A DNA stretch of 64,000 nt, taken from positions 45,109,376-45,173,375 of the forward strand of contig NC_044601.1 of the NCBI RefSeq assembly GCF_901933205.1, given 5' to 3'. This document shows, in pieces, positions 1-11,410 of this stretch (the stretch's first letter is position 1; every line of letters starts with the position of its first letter). The DNA is from Camarhynchus parvulus. Its lineage: Eukaryota; Chordata; Aves; Passeriformes; Thraupidae. The notes beneath the pieces are model-generated. The model searched no databases. It was given only the letters and a program-made list of their open reading frames with translations, and was not told the origin of the DNA. The position numbers were made by a program, and so were the translations under genes.

Positions 1-21
1 CCCCTTCTCTGACCTGCGTCC

Positions 22-351
22 ATGCTATCGCACTGGGACAACGGCGGATGCTCGGGAAAATATTTGTTCCTGGAAATTCATCGCCCGCACTTTCCCCTCG
101 ACCTCCGCCGGCTGCGTGTGAGCACCCGAGAGCGGGGAGCGTGGCACCGCCACCTCGGCTCTCCGCCTTGCTCCAGCACTGCTGCGACTCCCATCGGCTC
201 CCCGCCGGCAGCCTCCGAGCCCGAGAGCCGCGTCCTCGGGGTGAGCTTCCTCTGCTTCCTGACAGGCACCGCCGGGGCGCTCCTGCTGTACGTGCGGCAC
301 CGGGCAGACAGGAAAGCAGCGAGGCAGGCAAACCTCCTGCGTGGCATCTGA
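22..351 (+). other. Open segment with one hydrophobic stretch, unproven
   Basis: A 109-residue frame starts at ATG 22 and stops at 349-351. Residues 71-91 are hydrophobic and are followed by a basic tail (VRHRADRKAARQ), which is the pattern of a single-pass membrane protein with a short cytosolic end. Inside it, near 240-265, lie both a donor-like GGTGAGC and an acceptor-like pyrimidine run ending in CAG. The real structure could therefore be a last exon beginning after that CAG. I recognise no family. The frame overlaps a CpG island and is opposed by a 208-residue frame on the minus strand (704-78), so chance is a strong alternative. Confidence 0.12.
40..330. promoter_or_regulatory. CpG island, small
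   Basis: The segment is dense in CG dinucleotides and GC-rich, in contrast to the AT-rich sequence that starts at about 350. Such islands in bird genomes usually mark promoters or first exons. No TATA box, clear start site or recognisable coding exon could be assigned. Open frames on both strands through the island follow from the low stop-codon density of GC-rich DNA. The left edge of the window cuts the context, so the island may be part of a larger one. Confidence 0.5.
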
Positions 352-1342
352 TGACGAAAATTTCGTTTTGAGTCTTCTGTTACCTGTTGACTGGGATCAC
401 GCATATAGGGGAAGCTTTCGATATAATGCTGCTTTCGCTCACTGTAAATCCCACATGTTGCAGTCAAATTCTTACCAGCTGGGAGGGCCAGAGCAGTAAA
501 ATCCAGCAATTCTGTTTCATCATAAATCAAGTTTATGAACTGTAGTACAAGGTATATAACTCTGGAAGCTGAACTTTTTTGGTGGCGAATGGCTGTTGAA
601 ATATTCGACTGTGACCTTGTCAAATTCCCTTTTCCACCTAAAACTTGACATAAGCTAATTCTTACAGTTACCAGCGCATCTTTCTTAATTTGATGGAATA
701 CCACCTGGCATAAATTGCATTAGACAAACAGACAAAAAAAAAAAACCAGTTAAAAACTAAACCTCGCAGTGTAATGTTTAGAATAAAAACCCCAGGTACT
801 AATACAGCCTACGGCTCAGATCCACATATTTGTAATCAGATGTGTGCAGGAGCCTGACCGTAACACACTGTCACGCAGTGATAGTCAAAGAATAAGTGAC
901 CTCGTTTTAAAAGGATACGTAAAAGTATCGGTCCAAATTTCGTTTTTTTAAGGCCACTTTCCTCCCTCTCTATCTTTGCAATAAGCACAAGAAGATCGGA
1001 AGTATGCCCGCACAAGAGAAATGGCATACTTATGGCAGTCTTATCTCCTCCTTGCTTTTAGTTTCTTACTGATTTATTCTAGAGCTTCTTAGGAGCAGAG
1101 AAGCTGAAGGAACAAACCCGTGGTGTCCTCTCGTTTGTGCTCTGATGCTGATTTGCAGTAGATTGAGAGGACTGTTGTTCCTCCCCTAAAATGCAGAGTA
1201 CCATTTACACCAAAGTTCAGTGTTTCTTATTTGGGGTTTGATCGTGCACTAGGTAGGAAGATTGCCCAGCAATATCTGGAGAAGGGTAGCTCCGTGCATT
1301 ATTTAGTGCCAGTGTTTTCATACCTATGGTTATGATTTCTAA
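352..1342. other. Sequence without recognisable gene
   Basis: AT-rich single-copy-looking sequence with a short poly-A run near 735. No repeat family, RNA gene or convincing exon is visible. CG dinucleotides remain commoner than in the interior of the window. Confidence 0.5.
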
Positions 1343-1531
1343 TTATTTTTCAGAACGAACTATGGCGTTTAGCAAGACACTGATGACTGTTACCCTTATA
1401 ATCACAACCACGAATATTGCACCGACTACCAATAAAATGTATCGATCCAGCAGCAGAGAACACAGTATTACGGCGGCATAATAGAAGATTCGGGTAGACT
1501 TCTCCGATTCCCGGGAGTCAGAACAGGGTCT
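1343..1531 (-). other. Hydrophobic open segment on minus strand, possible last exon
   Basis: Reading the minus strand, a frame stays open for 62 codons between an in-frame TAG (1532-1534) and a TAA (1343-1345). The translation begins with a polar stretch (DSRESEKSTR). It then becomes strongly hydrophobic over about residues 16-57, including the run GAIFVVVIIRVTVISVLLNA, and ends in a short charged tail. This is what one or two membrane helices close to a C-terminus look like. There is no suitable ATG, so it could only be an internal or terminal exon, and no strong splice acceptor is visible upstream. The segment holds several CG dinucleotides, more than neutral bird DNA usually keeps. I do not recognise the family, and a chance pyrimidine-rich frame is possible. 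Confidence 0.2.
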
Positions 1532-1539
1532 CTATCAGG

Positions 1540-3440
1540 GCTCTTCAGCTTGTCAAAACTTGTCTAATCAAAGGAAACGAAAGTGAGGAAGAAAAGAGTT
1601 GGGATTTCGCCATGTAACTTTGGAGATGGGAGATGGGTTAGGGATAGAATCACGCCTGTGAGATTGCAGTGGGTATTTGGGCTAGGAAGTAACACCGGTA
1701 AGCTGTTAATTTTTCTCCATAGAAATCACCCAAAAGATTCTTGTGAGAAACAGCTGTCAAGATTTTACCCCTGGGGAAAGAAAAAAGAAACCACACGCCA
1801 CACACCCACACAGTACTGCATATAAATAGCGACCTGTTATGTGATCCAGGACTCTCGAAGAGGTGTCTCGTACACTTAAAACAATTTAGAGATACTTTAA
1901 AATTAAATATTCTTTGGTTTAATAATTGTTTCATTTTCCCATCTATAGATATCTGCAGCCGATATAAAAAAACTACGGAGACGTGCTGCATCTCTCCCCG
2001 TGAGACCGGGCTTGCATTTTGTGCTGTAATGTACTTATTTTAATGCTTCTTCATTCGAACTTCCACTCATTATTTTTGTGCAGCTGAAGAAAGAAAGCAA
2101 CAAATTTAAAAAAACCCGAGGATGCCCTCACTAGCAGTGCCGTATTGATAAACTATATTTCCCTACAGAGTTTGCTATCCTGACTCTTGCGTGGGGCTGC
2201 GGTGTTGCCGGTGTGGACAGCGTAGGCGAAGGCACGGCAGAGGCAGAGGCAGAGGCAGAGGCAGAGGCAGCCTGCCCAGCGTGGTGCTGCGCCTGCCTCT
2301 GCTTGGGGGAAATGGGAGCACGGATGTGGGCAATTTACATGCCTACTTGTTTTGGAGCTCTGGAAACAGACTGTAATTTTATATGTCCTTAACACTTTTA
2401 TATATGACTTTTTTTTTTTGTCAAATATAGACTGTCTATCTATGAAGACAGATCTGGATTATCTCCTAAGAATGCATAAAATCCGGGATAAATAGAAAGA
2501 AAATCTGGTATCGTTTGTAAATTTGTCTTAACACTGTAAAATAAGATCGGGAATTAAAACCCCTGTTATTCACGTTATTTCTCGATGTATTCTGAAGTCT
2601 CCCAGGTTCCGCGTGTTTGGGATTTTGCAAAGAAGTAGCAAGATTTACTTTCTTTTCTCTCTCTTTTTTTTTTTTTTTTTTAACGGAGCTGACCTCTAGC
2701 AGTGGAGTCTGCTCTGCTGGAATTAGATATGTTACCATTTTCCATCTTTGCCTTTTTTTTCCCGTCACCCTTTAGACCAGTTTTGTACGATAATCTGGGT
2801 TCCAATTCAGCTAGCAGTAGTACCCACTACCTAATCTATGATAGTTCTAAAAAATGTATCTTTTTGCAGTCTGCAAATGGCTCTGCCACAGCAGTAGTGC
2901 TGCTGCTTAAAACCTAGTTTACAAAACACTCTTGAGGTGCCTCATTTTGATTCTGAAGGAATATAGCTCCATTCTCATTTCTGCTTCACAGACGAGAAAT
3001 CATAACTTTGCTTTACTTCCCCAGTGGAAAAGCAAAGCATTTGCCTGTTCTTTTATTGTTGAACGCCCTAATCTGGTGTATAGACCATTAACACACAAAT
3101 ATAATCTGTTCAGAAGTTCATCTGGCGCGATTAGGCCAGCAGAGTGCTGGCTGAGCCGATCCTGATGCGAGCCAGAAGTAGACAGGACTGGGCGAGAGAC
3201 AGAAGGCGACCGGGAATAGCTTTATTAGATAAATGTATTAATCTGGATCCCAGCTGTATCTGCAGTGTTTTCCAAGATTCCTTTCAGAAATCATTCTAGT
3301 CGGATGTGGGTTTCCCTAATTAATCACTCATGCCGTTGTATACATTACAGCTCAAGAGTGTAATTTTAGTCAGTTGTTTTGAAGCGCGTTACTATTCCCA
3401 TCTGATCCGCATTTGTCGATTAAGCGTACAAGGAACGTAA
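1540..3440. other. Non-coding stretch with simple repeats
   Basis: No gene is recognised. The stretch holds a GGCAGA microsatellite (2236-2270), a poly-T run near 2667-2682, and AT-rich sequence with TAATTAATCA at about 3317-3326. The part from about 3290 to 3430 keeps several CG dinucleotides and homeodomain-type TAAT motifs next to the island that follows. Confidence 0.45.
2236..2270. repeat. (GGCAGA)n microsatellite
   Basis: Nearly six perfect copies of the hexamer GGCAGA lie between 2236 and 2270. The repeat creates runs without stop codons in several frames, so the small ORFs across it should not be taken as genes. Confidence 0.9.
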
Positions 3441-3449
3441 CACTTGTAG

Positions 3450-3900
3450 ATAGGAGTCCCGATACGGGCTCCCCGCGGCACCCGCCCGACCCCGCCGCCG
3501 CTCGGGGCCTGTCCCGGCGGGGCTGGGGCCTCCCGCAGCAGGGCTGGGGCCGCCCGGAGCGGGGCCGGGGTCTGTCCCGGTGGGGCTGGGGCCGCCCGCA
3601 GCGGGGCCGGGGCCTGTCCCGGTGGGGCTGGGGCCGCCCGCAGCGGGGCTCGCCGCGCCGCCTCCCGCCGTCCCTCCCGCGGTCCCGATGCCCGGGCCCG
3701 AAGCACACGCCGGTCCCCCGAGCCCCGCGGCCACGCGGGCCCGGCAGCCCCGCGGGTTGGAGCCGTCCCGGGGCGCGGCCAGCAGCGCCCGGCCCTCCGG
3801 GGCAGGGCCTGAGGCGGGGCCGCCCGGCCCTCTGGCCCCGGCCCGCCCGGGCCCGCCCCGCCGCGCCGCGGGCGCCCGGGGACGTCTCGCTTCATCTGTC
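3450..3900. promoter_or_regulatory. CpG island, strong
   Basis: About 450 bp of very GC-rich, CG-dense DNA with sharp edges at roughly 3460 and 3890. Its left half is a 21-bp tandem array. The right half (3655-3890) is non-repetitive and rich in GGCCCG- and CGCGCC-type words, typical of a bird promoter island. No TATA box is seen. Long open frames on both strands (for example 3413-4084 plus and 3392-3895 minus) are by-products of composition and of a period divisible by three. Confidence 0.7.
3498..3655. repeat. Minisatellite, 21-bp unit with 42-bp higher order
   Basis: Unit starts (G4-C-T/C-G4 type) fall at 3519, 3540, 3561, 3582, 3603, 3624 and 3645, exactly 21 bp apart. Two unit types alternate from 3561 on. 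One carries GCCGCCCGCAGC and the other carries TCTGTCCCGGT or CCTGTCCCGGT, which gives a 42-bp higher-order period. Because 21 is a multiple of three, all frames stay open. The plus strand has many G4 runs, so quadruplex formation is plausible. Confidence 0.85.
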
Positions 3901-4300
3901 ACCAGCTCTGTTCGCCTGCCCAGCTGTCAAAACAGGGGGTGTCTTTTTCATTCCAGCTCACAAAGTACCAAAGGGGAAAGGGGCTTTAATGCCTGTGTTT
4001 GGACACAAGCAATTATCCCTAATTATTGTTTTTCTTTTGAGCCTGCCCGTCCTGCTGGAGAGCCAGCAGATGAGCATGCCCTAATCCTCCCCAGTCGGTT
4101 GATCTCAGTGGGTTTTGCGGGACAAACCGGGCGAGAAGGCTTCGTAGCTTTCATCTCGATGTGAGTTTTGAACTGATTGAAACTCATTGCGATGGAAGAA
4201 TTAACCTCGGAGCCCAGGCTTTCAATGGCCCCTGATAAGAGATTATACGTGTTGATGGCAAGCTTTTCTTGGCAAAATGTTTTCAAAGGGCTCGGAGCTG
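3901..4300. promoter_or_regulatory. Candidate conserved non-coding element beside the CpG island
   Basis: This stretch has mixed composition, no repeat similarity that I recognise and no coding signature. It keeps CG dinucleotides (for example near 4113-4142, 4206 and 4249). It carries homeodomain-type words, such as CCTAATTATT at 4018-4027, and a GATA-type word, CTGATAAGAG at 4232-4241. Its position just beyond a CpG island is typical for an enhancer of a developmental gene. Conservation is inferred from sequence character only and has not been measured. Confidence 0.3.
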
Positions 4301-5404
4301 TTAAATCAAAGCCCTATTGAATTGCTGGTAGGCCCCTCAGAGCTCTCCCTCCTTCTTCATTCCCCGGTACTGTGTGTTGGTAATTACTGGCAGGGGTGGC
4401 AGAAGGAAAACAGAAAACCCCCTCGAAGGTACACACACATGCGCAGAAAGGTGATGGGCAACATCAGTCAGAGAACTACGAGGAAGACAGAGGAAAATAT
4501 CTTAATTCCATGGAGGATAGTTCTATAAACAAGCCAGTGCAAGGCTGATCCTTTTGTGCTGCAGTCTCCTCTCGTATGTCTTCCCCATGATTTTGTAAGG
4601 TTGCAATAGCATTCCAAGGAATCATGCTTCTGTGTTACTTCCTCAATAATTCATCCTCTTAAATGTATGGAAAAGAAATAGAAAATAGGAAAACCCCCCC
4701 AAAAAAGCTAGAAGCTATGAGGATCTTTCAGCCACGCATATCTGTGAAAACCTAGGTAATATTTTCGAAAATGAAAAATCATGATGAGTCCTTTTTAAAG
4801 GAGAGATACTTATTTTCCAAGTTTACCTCTTCCTCACCTGTACAAAGTGTGTGTCCTGGACTCTGGAATTACACATATTGGTAAAAATTACCATATTTAT
4901 GAAATCTGGGTCATATTTTGTTGAATACTCTTTCTTCCACTATCTCCAGAATGGGAACTTTGAAAAAGCCTGCATGCAAAACTGAAAGTTGTTTGCTTCC
5001 ACCACTCTTATGACTTAGAGAATCTTCATTTGATGCATCCTAGCTTTTGTAAATGAATGTGTGTTTGTTCAGAGGCAGATCTGGGGTAATGGATGTGATT
5101 CTTATTTTAACAGTAAAAGATTAAGGTCTAACAGAAGAAAATCTTCCAGGAAATAGAGGTGGAGATAAGGATTTTCCATTGGAAAGACGGTCTACTTCAA
5201 GATAAATGCCAACAAGGCAGCCACTGCAGAAAAGTGTTGAGCTGGAGAAAAAAAATCTGGTGGCAGATGAGGAGAGATGTTTTGATGGCCCAGATCATGT
5301 TTACTTACTATGCAGGACCATGGGACCGTGTTATTACATTGATGTGCTGATTGGTTGATGAGAAAAAGAAAGCATTGATATCCAAGACCAGAAACATATA
5401 AACA

Positions 5405-5428
5405 AACAAATAAATAAATAAATAAATG
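5405..5428. repeat. (AAAT)n microsatellite
   Basis: About six tandem copies of AAAT follow a short AAAC-type run. Confidence 0.85.
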
Positions 5429-8400
5429 AAAGAATTTTTGGAATGCTACTGACAGTAAAATATTACCTTCTTCACTAGGTTAGGCTGTAGTAGTAGTGAG
5501 AAGGTAGTGGAAGCAGTGGCAATATGAAGATAGACAAACAGTTTGATGGATAAGATATCTGGAAACTGCCTTAGAGAGAGGACATCAGCACGGGCAGGAG
5601 CTGGAGTGCTGTAAACCCAGACAACAACCTGTGGAGGTATTAGAGCCAGCTGCCTCAGCTGACGCTCCAGCCAAAGGAGGAGGCCTAGGTTCCAAGCTGT
5701 TCAAAGTGTGTGCTGCAGGCTGGTAGTCATACTACCCAGACCATCAGTTTTTAAAATTTACTGTTTATGGCATTTGCTTTTTCTCTCTAATAACACTCAT
5801 ATTTTTTAGAGCTCTATGTTTAAAATATTTCCTTATGAGGGAACATATTTGGGTTTAGAATGCTCTACTGAATACTGGTATGCCTTGTCTTCCCAGATCC
5901 TGATCCAAGTTCTAGCCTCAGTAATTTACTGAAATGAGCTTGCGATCAGCCCTTTTATAATCCTTGGTGTTTGCCAGAACACAAACATGCAACATTTTTC
6001 TTTCCTTCATTTGGAAGCTTAAGCCATAACAGTTAAATAATATAACTAAACTGGAATTACCTGTGCATAGGCAGTACAAATGCCAGAACAGTAACCTTTG
6101 TTTTTAAGATTAAATTTGCTTTTGGCATTAAATTGCCACAAAAATCCAAGTCATTTGGGTTCCCTTCAGCTTGTATTTTATCATGGAAATTTCTTGCCAG
6201 AGATCTTTCAGTGAGAGCTTTGATAGCAATTGCAAAATAGGCTTTTAAGTTGAAAATTTGTAGAGTTTATTTGCTTGTTTGTTTGCTTTTGTCAAACAGC
6301 ATCTTAACAACTGGAATTACAGAATGAAAATTTTGGCTAACTCACTTCTTACAGTTGACTAGGCCTGTGATTTTTGTGGAGATTCTGTGGAGAATAATAA
6401 TAGCTTTACTTGTTTTGGTTGTTGAAGTGTTCTGCCAAGGCATCCTACAGAGTTCATAGGCTGTGCAGGATCTTTGGGAAGCTATACATTGGAAAGAGTC
6501 TTCTTTGGTGAAGTGCCTAAATTATCGCAAAACCATTGCAAAGCTTATTGGTAAGAATGTACTTGCAGAGTTTATACTCTTCATAGAAGTAAGCAAATGC
6601 AATGTGGATTTTACAGCAACCATAGGATGAAAGGAATCTGTAATAAAATAGAAGACAAGCCTGTAGTAGAATAGATAAAGTAGCTGTGTAAATATTTGGC
6701 AATTCTGAAGAGACATCTAAGGCTAAGACTGTTTTACTGTTACTTTGGAAATGCCTACAAGCCCCAAATAGTTAAAAAGTTTGCCACTTGAAATAGTATG
6801 TGTCCAGCTTGTAAAGTTAAAGATGTGGGTTCAGCCCCAAAGACTTTAAAATTTTATACTCAGTGAGAAGCAGCACTTGGATCCAACAAGGAGGTGGTGG
6901 TAATGTGGTATAACAACAATACCCTTATTAGCAGCTGCAGCACAGCAGCTCACAGACCAACATCCCAGACAGATGCAGTCTTTGTCGCCAAATAGAAAGG
7001 CTGACAGCACATAATACAGTAACAGAGCCCCTGAGGTTCTTGGGATCAGGAAGTTATTTTGGGTTGGGAATTTCCATGGACTTGACATATTGAAACCGTT
7101 TTGGCCCTAACAGCCTCTGATCAAATTCTTGATATAAAAATAAGTAACTTTACTGTTTGTAGTTCTCCATCCCATTCATGCCAGGATTTCCAGTATCTTA
7201 GCTGTCAGTCTCTTGACTCAACATAAGAGTCCTTGTTTCCTAGAGAAAGGAGGCCCTATTAGTATTTTCTATTGAGATATTTCATGGACAAACTCCATAT
7301 GTTGCAGGATCACTACTGGTCACATAGACTGGTTAACCAATCCAGAGAGAGTGAGAGAGTGTTGCTATAATTATTTGCTCTACTCATAGAGATTTGCCAT
7401 CTAATCACATACAAATAGCTACACAGTACAGTCCCATGCAGCACATTTCTCTTTGCCATAGTTCAGTAAATGCTCCATTCTTCAAAGCAATAGCTAGACC
7501 ATTTAGAATTAAAATTCAGTTGTTGCTTAGCAGGAACAAAGGGGAGATCTTATGTGAAAGTACTGTGTAGCCCAAATATCATTGTCCTTATTCTTTCTAC
7601 ATGCTACTTTCTTGTGAATATTTCTATTGGTGTCTGCAATTGTTTTAAACACTTATTATCATTGAAGGACAAAAAATAGTGGGAATAGGTACCACACATC
7701 CTGTGCCAAGTACTTAATATATGGTATTACAGAGAGAGAGAGCAGTATTTGTATCTGGAATCTAGTTGCCAAGCATTAAATAATTTTGAGATCAAAGTGA
7801 ATCTTTTTCAACTCTATTTTCAACTTCCACTAGTTTTATAATAATAAGGTGTTTTTTTAGAGTAAAAGATAAATGTTATCCTCATGAAGCAAAAATTTGC
7901 CTAGGTAAGATAATTGTATTTCTGTATATCTTCATATAATGTAGCGGGATTTGGAAAAAATGAGCCCAAGAAAATCTGCAAACACTTAAAAGAAGAATCA
8001 GTCTTTATGGCTTATGAGATCTAAAAGAAAAAATATTCTAGCTGTAGCAGGTGCCACAGGCCACAGAGAAGAAACTACAAAGATGAATTATATGCAAATA
8101 TAACAAGGGAAAGAAATTCTAGCCAGTAAAATTTCTTTAAATAAAAACAATAGAAAGGTAAGATAAGACACACAACAATGGGCTCAGACATTACTCAGTT
8201 GTTAAGAGATGCTTTGCTGACATGATGTTATTCTGGCATGTTCATTCTGGCAGACTGTCCACAAGATACATGTCTAAGATACAGAGTAATATGTGAAAAA
8301 TCTGGTATTCGTCATAGATGAAAAATCTTGGATTAACTCACTTTTGCTATTGTGTTTTCTATAACCATATCAGAAGGGAATCTTAGTACAGAATATTTTT

Positions 8401-8954
8401 CTCAATGTGCCTTAGTAAATCCATTGTATTATTTAAATTATTATGTTTACCAAATGTTTCACTTATTTTTCCACTGTTGTTCTGTTTGAAATAGTACATT
8501 TAAAAAAATAACTAACTACATATTTCATAAAAATAAAATCTTTTCCCCTTCCAGATTCAAAAGAACATTACTGGTCATTTCCCAGTACAAAGCTATAGAT
8601 CTTGGTCAAAGTCTGCCTTTTACCCCAAATGCAATACTATATCTTGCCTGTGCAGATTCCCCAGACACCCCTGTATGTTCAGCTGCCCAATTCCTGTCCA
8701 CTCACAGCCTCCATTTCAGCTGCAAACATACTGTCTCTACTGGCCATGCACAAATGGACACAGATGTGATCAGGGACACAGGTTTAAAGGATTTATTTAA
8801 AGTTTTGAATACTTTGTCACCTTGAGGGTTTCAGCTTGTTTAGAGATTCATTCTGACCTGTTCAGTGACTCACAGGGAGAAAGAGCCTTTTCCTTTTTAA
8901 AGCTTGGGCAGATGACAAGCACTTTCAAATTAAACATCAGGACTATAGGAGACA

Positions 8955-9060
8955 TTTTTCCCCTGTTTTTGTTTGGTTGTTTTTTTTCTTGTTGTTGTGG
9001 TCTTGGGTTGATTTTGGTATTGTTTGCTTGTTTGATTTTTTTGATTTGAGATTTGTTTGA
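8955..9060. repeat. G/T-rich low-complexity tract
   Basis: About 105 bp made almost only of T and G on the plus strand, with TTTG, GTT and TTGG words. Small minus-strand frames here translate to lysine/asparagine/glutamine-rich low-complexity peptides and are not genes. Confidence 0.8.
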
Positions 9061-10351
9061 ATGGCTGTCATATCTGTTGTTGTGTTTGACTGAATTCTGC
9101 CTTTTTTTCGTGTTCTTTTGCTTTGATAGCACACCCTTCTCTCACAACACATCCTCAAAACATACCTGTGCAAATTTCCCTGGACACAAGTGAGAGCAGA
9201 ATGGGATGCAAGAGGTCTCCAAGCATTAGTGACTTGAGAAAGGAGTGGCAGCAAGGGCTGAGCGACAGCAAGTGCTGTTGAAATTCACAGTCTAATGTAG
9301 CTATCTGAGTTAGGCAAATATATGTATGCAAATATCCTGATGGAACTTTGGAATCAGGACAGTGTCTGCATGAGGGCTTCCATACCCACAGAAATGAGAA
9401 TTTAGAAACACAGGAAGAAATCACTGACATCAAATTCTCTCTGATTATAATGTCTCTTGAGAAAACACCAAGAGATCTTGGAAATAGAGATTATATAACA
9501 GAATATTCAAATCTGTGTGTCACAAATCATATAGTCTAAGCAACAAGTGCAGCTCTTCTGCCTGATGTTTTGTGGCTGGCTGTGGCCAAATTCCCCATGA
9601 AATACAAGACAATAGACAGTGGAGATCCTAAAGACACCAGATTTATCTTGAGACATATCTTCAAATGCTGCCCAGACATGTCTCCTAGTGGAGCAGTGGG
9701 ACTTCAGCTGGCCTTTCTCATATCTCAGGTGCTCTCTGTTTCCCTCTTTTCAGAACTATGTGATACATGTCTTTCATTTCTCAGTCCCTAAAGTTTCTGG
9801 CACACAGTTTGTGTTATATGAGGTGATGCTCATGCCTGGCGTCAGGTTCAGGGCTTGGGGGCTTTGACATAAACATGGCAGTCTGAAGTCCCTGCAGAAA
9901 AGCAAGGGATGGATAATATCCCTGACAAATTACCCTGATGGTTCCCTCTGAATCTGAAATGGTGGCATATAATCAAAATCTAACAGCATGGAGAAAAAGG
10001 AAAAGGATATTCTCTGTGCTACTTTAATAGTGCCAGTCCAGACTTTCCTCCAGCCTCTACTTGTAACCAGTCTTAGAGCCAAGTGGAAAAGACAACCCTC
10101 CTAACTAGAATAAATCACTGCAACATGTGCTAGAGGGAAAAATACCTTATACTCCCTTTGCAAACTTCTAGCTGAAGCCATAACACAACATGCTTTTCTT
10201 TTGTTGAGTTTGGTCGAATCTTTTCAATAAACTGTACATATGATATACTTTGAGTTGAAACACTGAATACATGACTCAAGAATAAATTGATACATAATTA
10301 CAAAGAAATACTTCTATACTTAAGTTTTAACCATGATGCACATCTGTATTT

Positions 10352-11379
10352 TGTGTGTGTCATTTCTTTGGGCTTGTGTGGCAAGTTTTTCGTAGTGTGG
10401 GGGGTTTGGTTACAGATGCAGCTTCTGTCAGAAGCTATCAGAAGCTTCTGCCTCAACCAAGGCCATGCCAGCTGGCTCCAAGATGGACCTGCCACTGCAA
10501 GGCTGACACTGTCAGTGATGGTGGTAGAACCTATGGGATAATATATTTAAAAAGTGGGGGAAGTCAACTGTGCAGGATCAAATTTCAGCCAGAGAAGAAA
10601 GGAGTGAAATTATGTAAAGCAAAACTATGGTCAGTGGAGGACAGGAAAGAGGTGCTCCATGTGCCAGAGCTGAGATTCTGTCTCCTGTAGCCCATGGTGC
10701 AGATCATGGTGAGACAGCCATGCCCCTGAAGACCCTGGAGGACCACAGTGGAGCAGAGATCCCACAGCCTGTGCAGGACCCCACACCAGAGGAGGTGGAT
10801 GCCTTCAAAGGAGGCTGTGACCCTATGGGAAGCCTGTGCTGCTGGACAAAAGGACCTGTGCCCACTGGCGAGAGACCAGACTATGTAGCAAGTTTGTTGG
10901 CAGAACTTGTGACCACATGGGGTACCCTCGCTAGGGCAATCAGATCCTGAAGGACTGCACTCCATGGAAGAGACCCATACTGGAGTAGTGGAAGAGTGTG
11001 AGGGTCCTCCTACAAGGGAAGGAGAGGCAGAGACAATGTGTGTTGAACTGACCACAACCCCCAGTGCTCAACCCTCATTCCTCTTCACTGCTGGGACTAA
11101 AGTTGAACCCAGGAAGTATGGAGGGGTGGGGCAAGGCATTTTAAGGTTTGATTTTATTTCTCATTATCCTATTCTGGTTTAATTGGTAATAAATTCATTT
11201 CCCCCAGTCAAGTCTGTTTTGCTTGTGACAGTAACTGGTGAGTGTCCTTATCTCAGCTTATGAGCCTTTTGTTATACTCTGTCTCCTCTGCCTTCTCAGA
11301 ATACTCTGTCCAGCTGAGGAGGGGAGTGACAGGGAGGCTTTGGTGGGGACTAGTGTCCAGCCAGGATCTACTCCCCACA
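10352..11379 (+). mobile_element. Solo LTR of an avian endogenous retrovirus, about 1.0 kb
   Basis: I recognise this as an avian LTR family. Familiar words run in order: GGCAAGTTTTTCGTAGTG near 10380, CCAGCTGGCTCCAAGATGG near 10468, and GGAGGCTGTGACCCTATGGG near 10810. They continue with GGAAGAGTGTGAGG near 10989 and a polyA signal AATAAA at 11188-11193. A terminal part ends in CCCACA at about 11379. Polarity is plus. No gag, pol or env remains flank it, so it is a solo LTR. The 5' edge is placed at a TG near 10352 and is uncertain by about 10 bp. No target-site duplication is visible, possibly because the right flank begins with a telomere repeat. Frames of 107-156 residues inside are not genes. 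Confidence 0.75.
11188..11193 (+). terminator. LTR polyadenylation signal AATAAA
   Basis: A canonical AATAAA lies inside the LTR, followed after about 20 nt by a GT-rich stretch (GTCTGTTTTGCTTGTGAC). It probably marks the end of the R region of this LTR. Confidence 0.55.
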
Positions 11380-11382
11380 GCT

Positions 11383-11410
11383 CCCTAACCCTAACCCTAA
11401 CCCTAACCCT
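11383..11410. repeat. Interstitial telomeric repeat (CCCTAA)n
   Basis: There are 28 bp of perfect CCCTAA repeats (4.7 copies), with the C-rich strand on plus. The array starts 3 bp after the last base of the LTR that ends at about 11379. Confidence 0.95.

Larger units (their letters stand above)
4301..10351. other. AT-rich intergenic or intronic DNA
   Basis: Six kilobases without a recognisable gene or intact transposon. CG dinucleotides are scarce. Simple sequences include (AAAT)n at about 5405-5428, a short GA run at about 7730-7743 and a G/T-rich tract at about 8955-9060. All open frames are under 105 residues, cross each other on opposite strands and show no family resemblance. Confidence 0.6.

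Noticed and set aside
78..704. 208-residue minus frame
   Set aside because: Half of it crosses the small CpG island in low-stop GC-rich sequence. The rest has no domain or homologue I can name, and other frames overlap it. It is worth a protein search but not callable.
3413..4164. Open frames of 194-223 residues across the 3.5-kb island
   Set aside because: They come from a 21-bp repeat (a multiple of three) and GC-rich sequence. Opposite-strand frames of similar length exist and no domain is visible.
10585..11055. 156-residue minus frame and 107-residue plus frame
   Set aside because: They lie wholly inside a solo LTR. LTRs of this family carry no protein gene, and the frames oppose each other.
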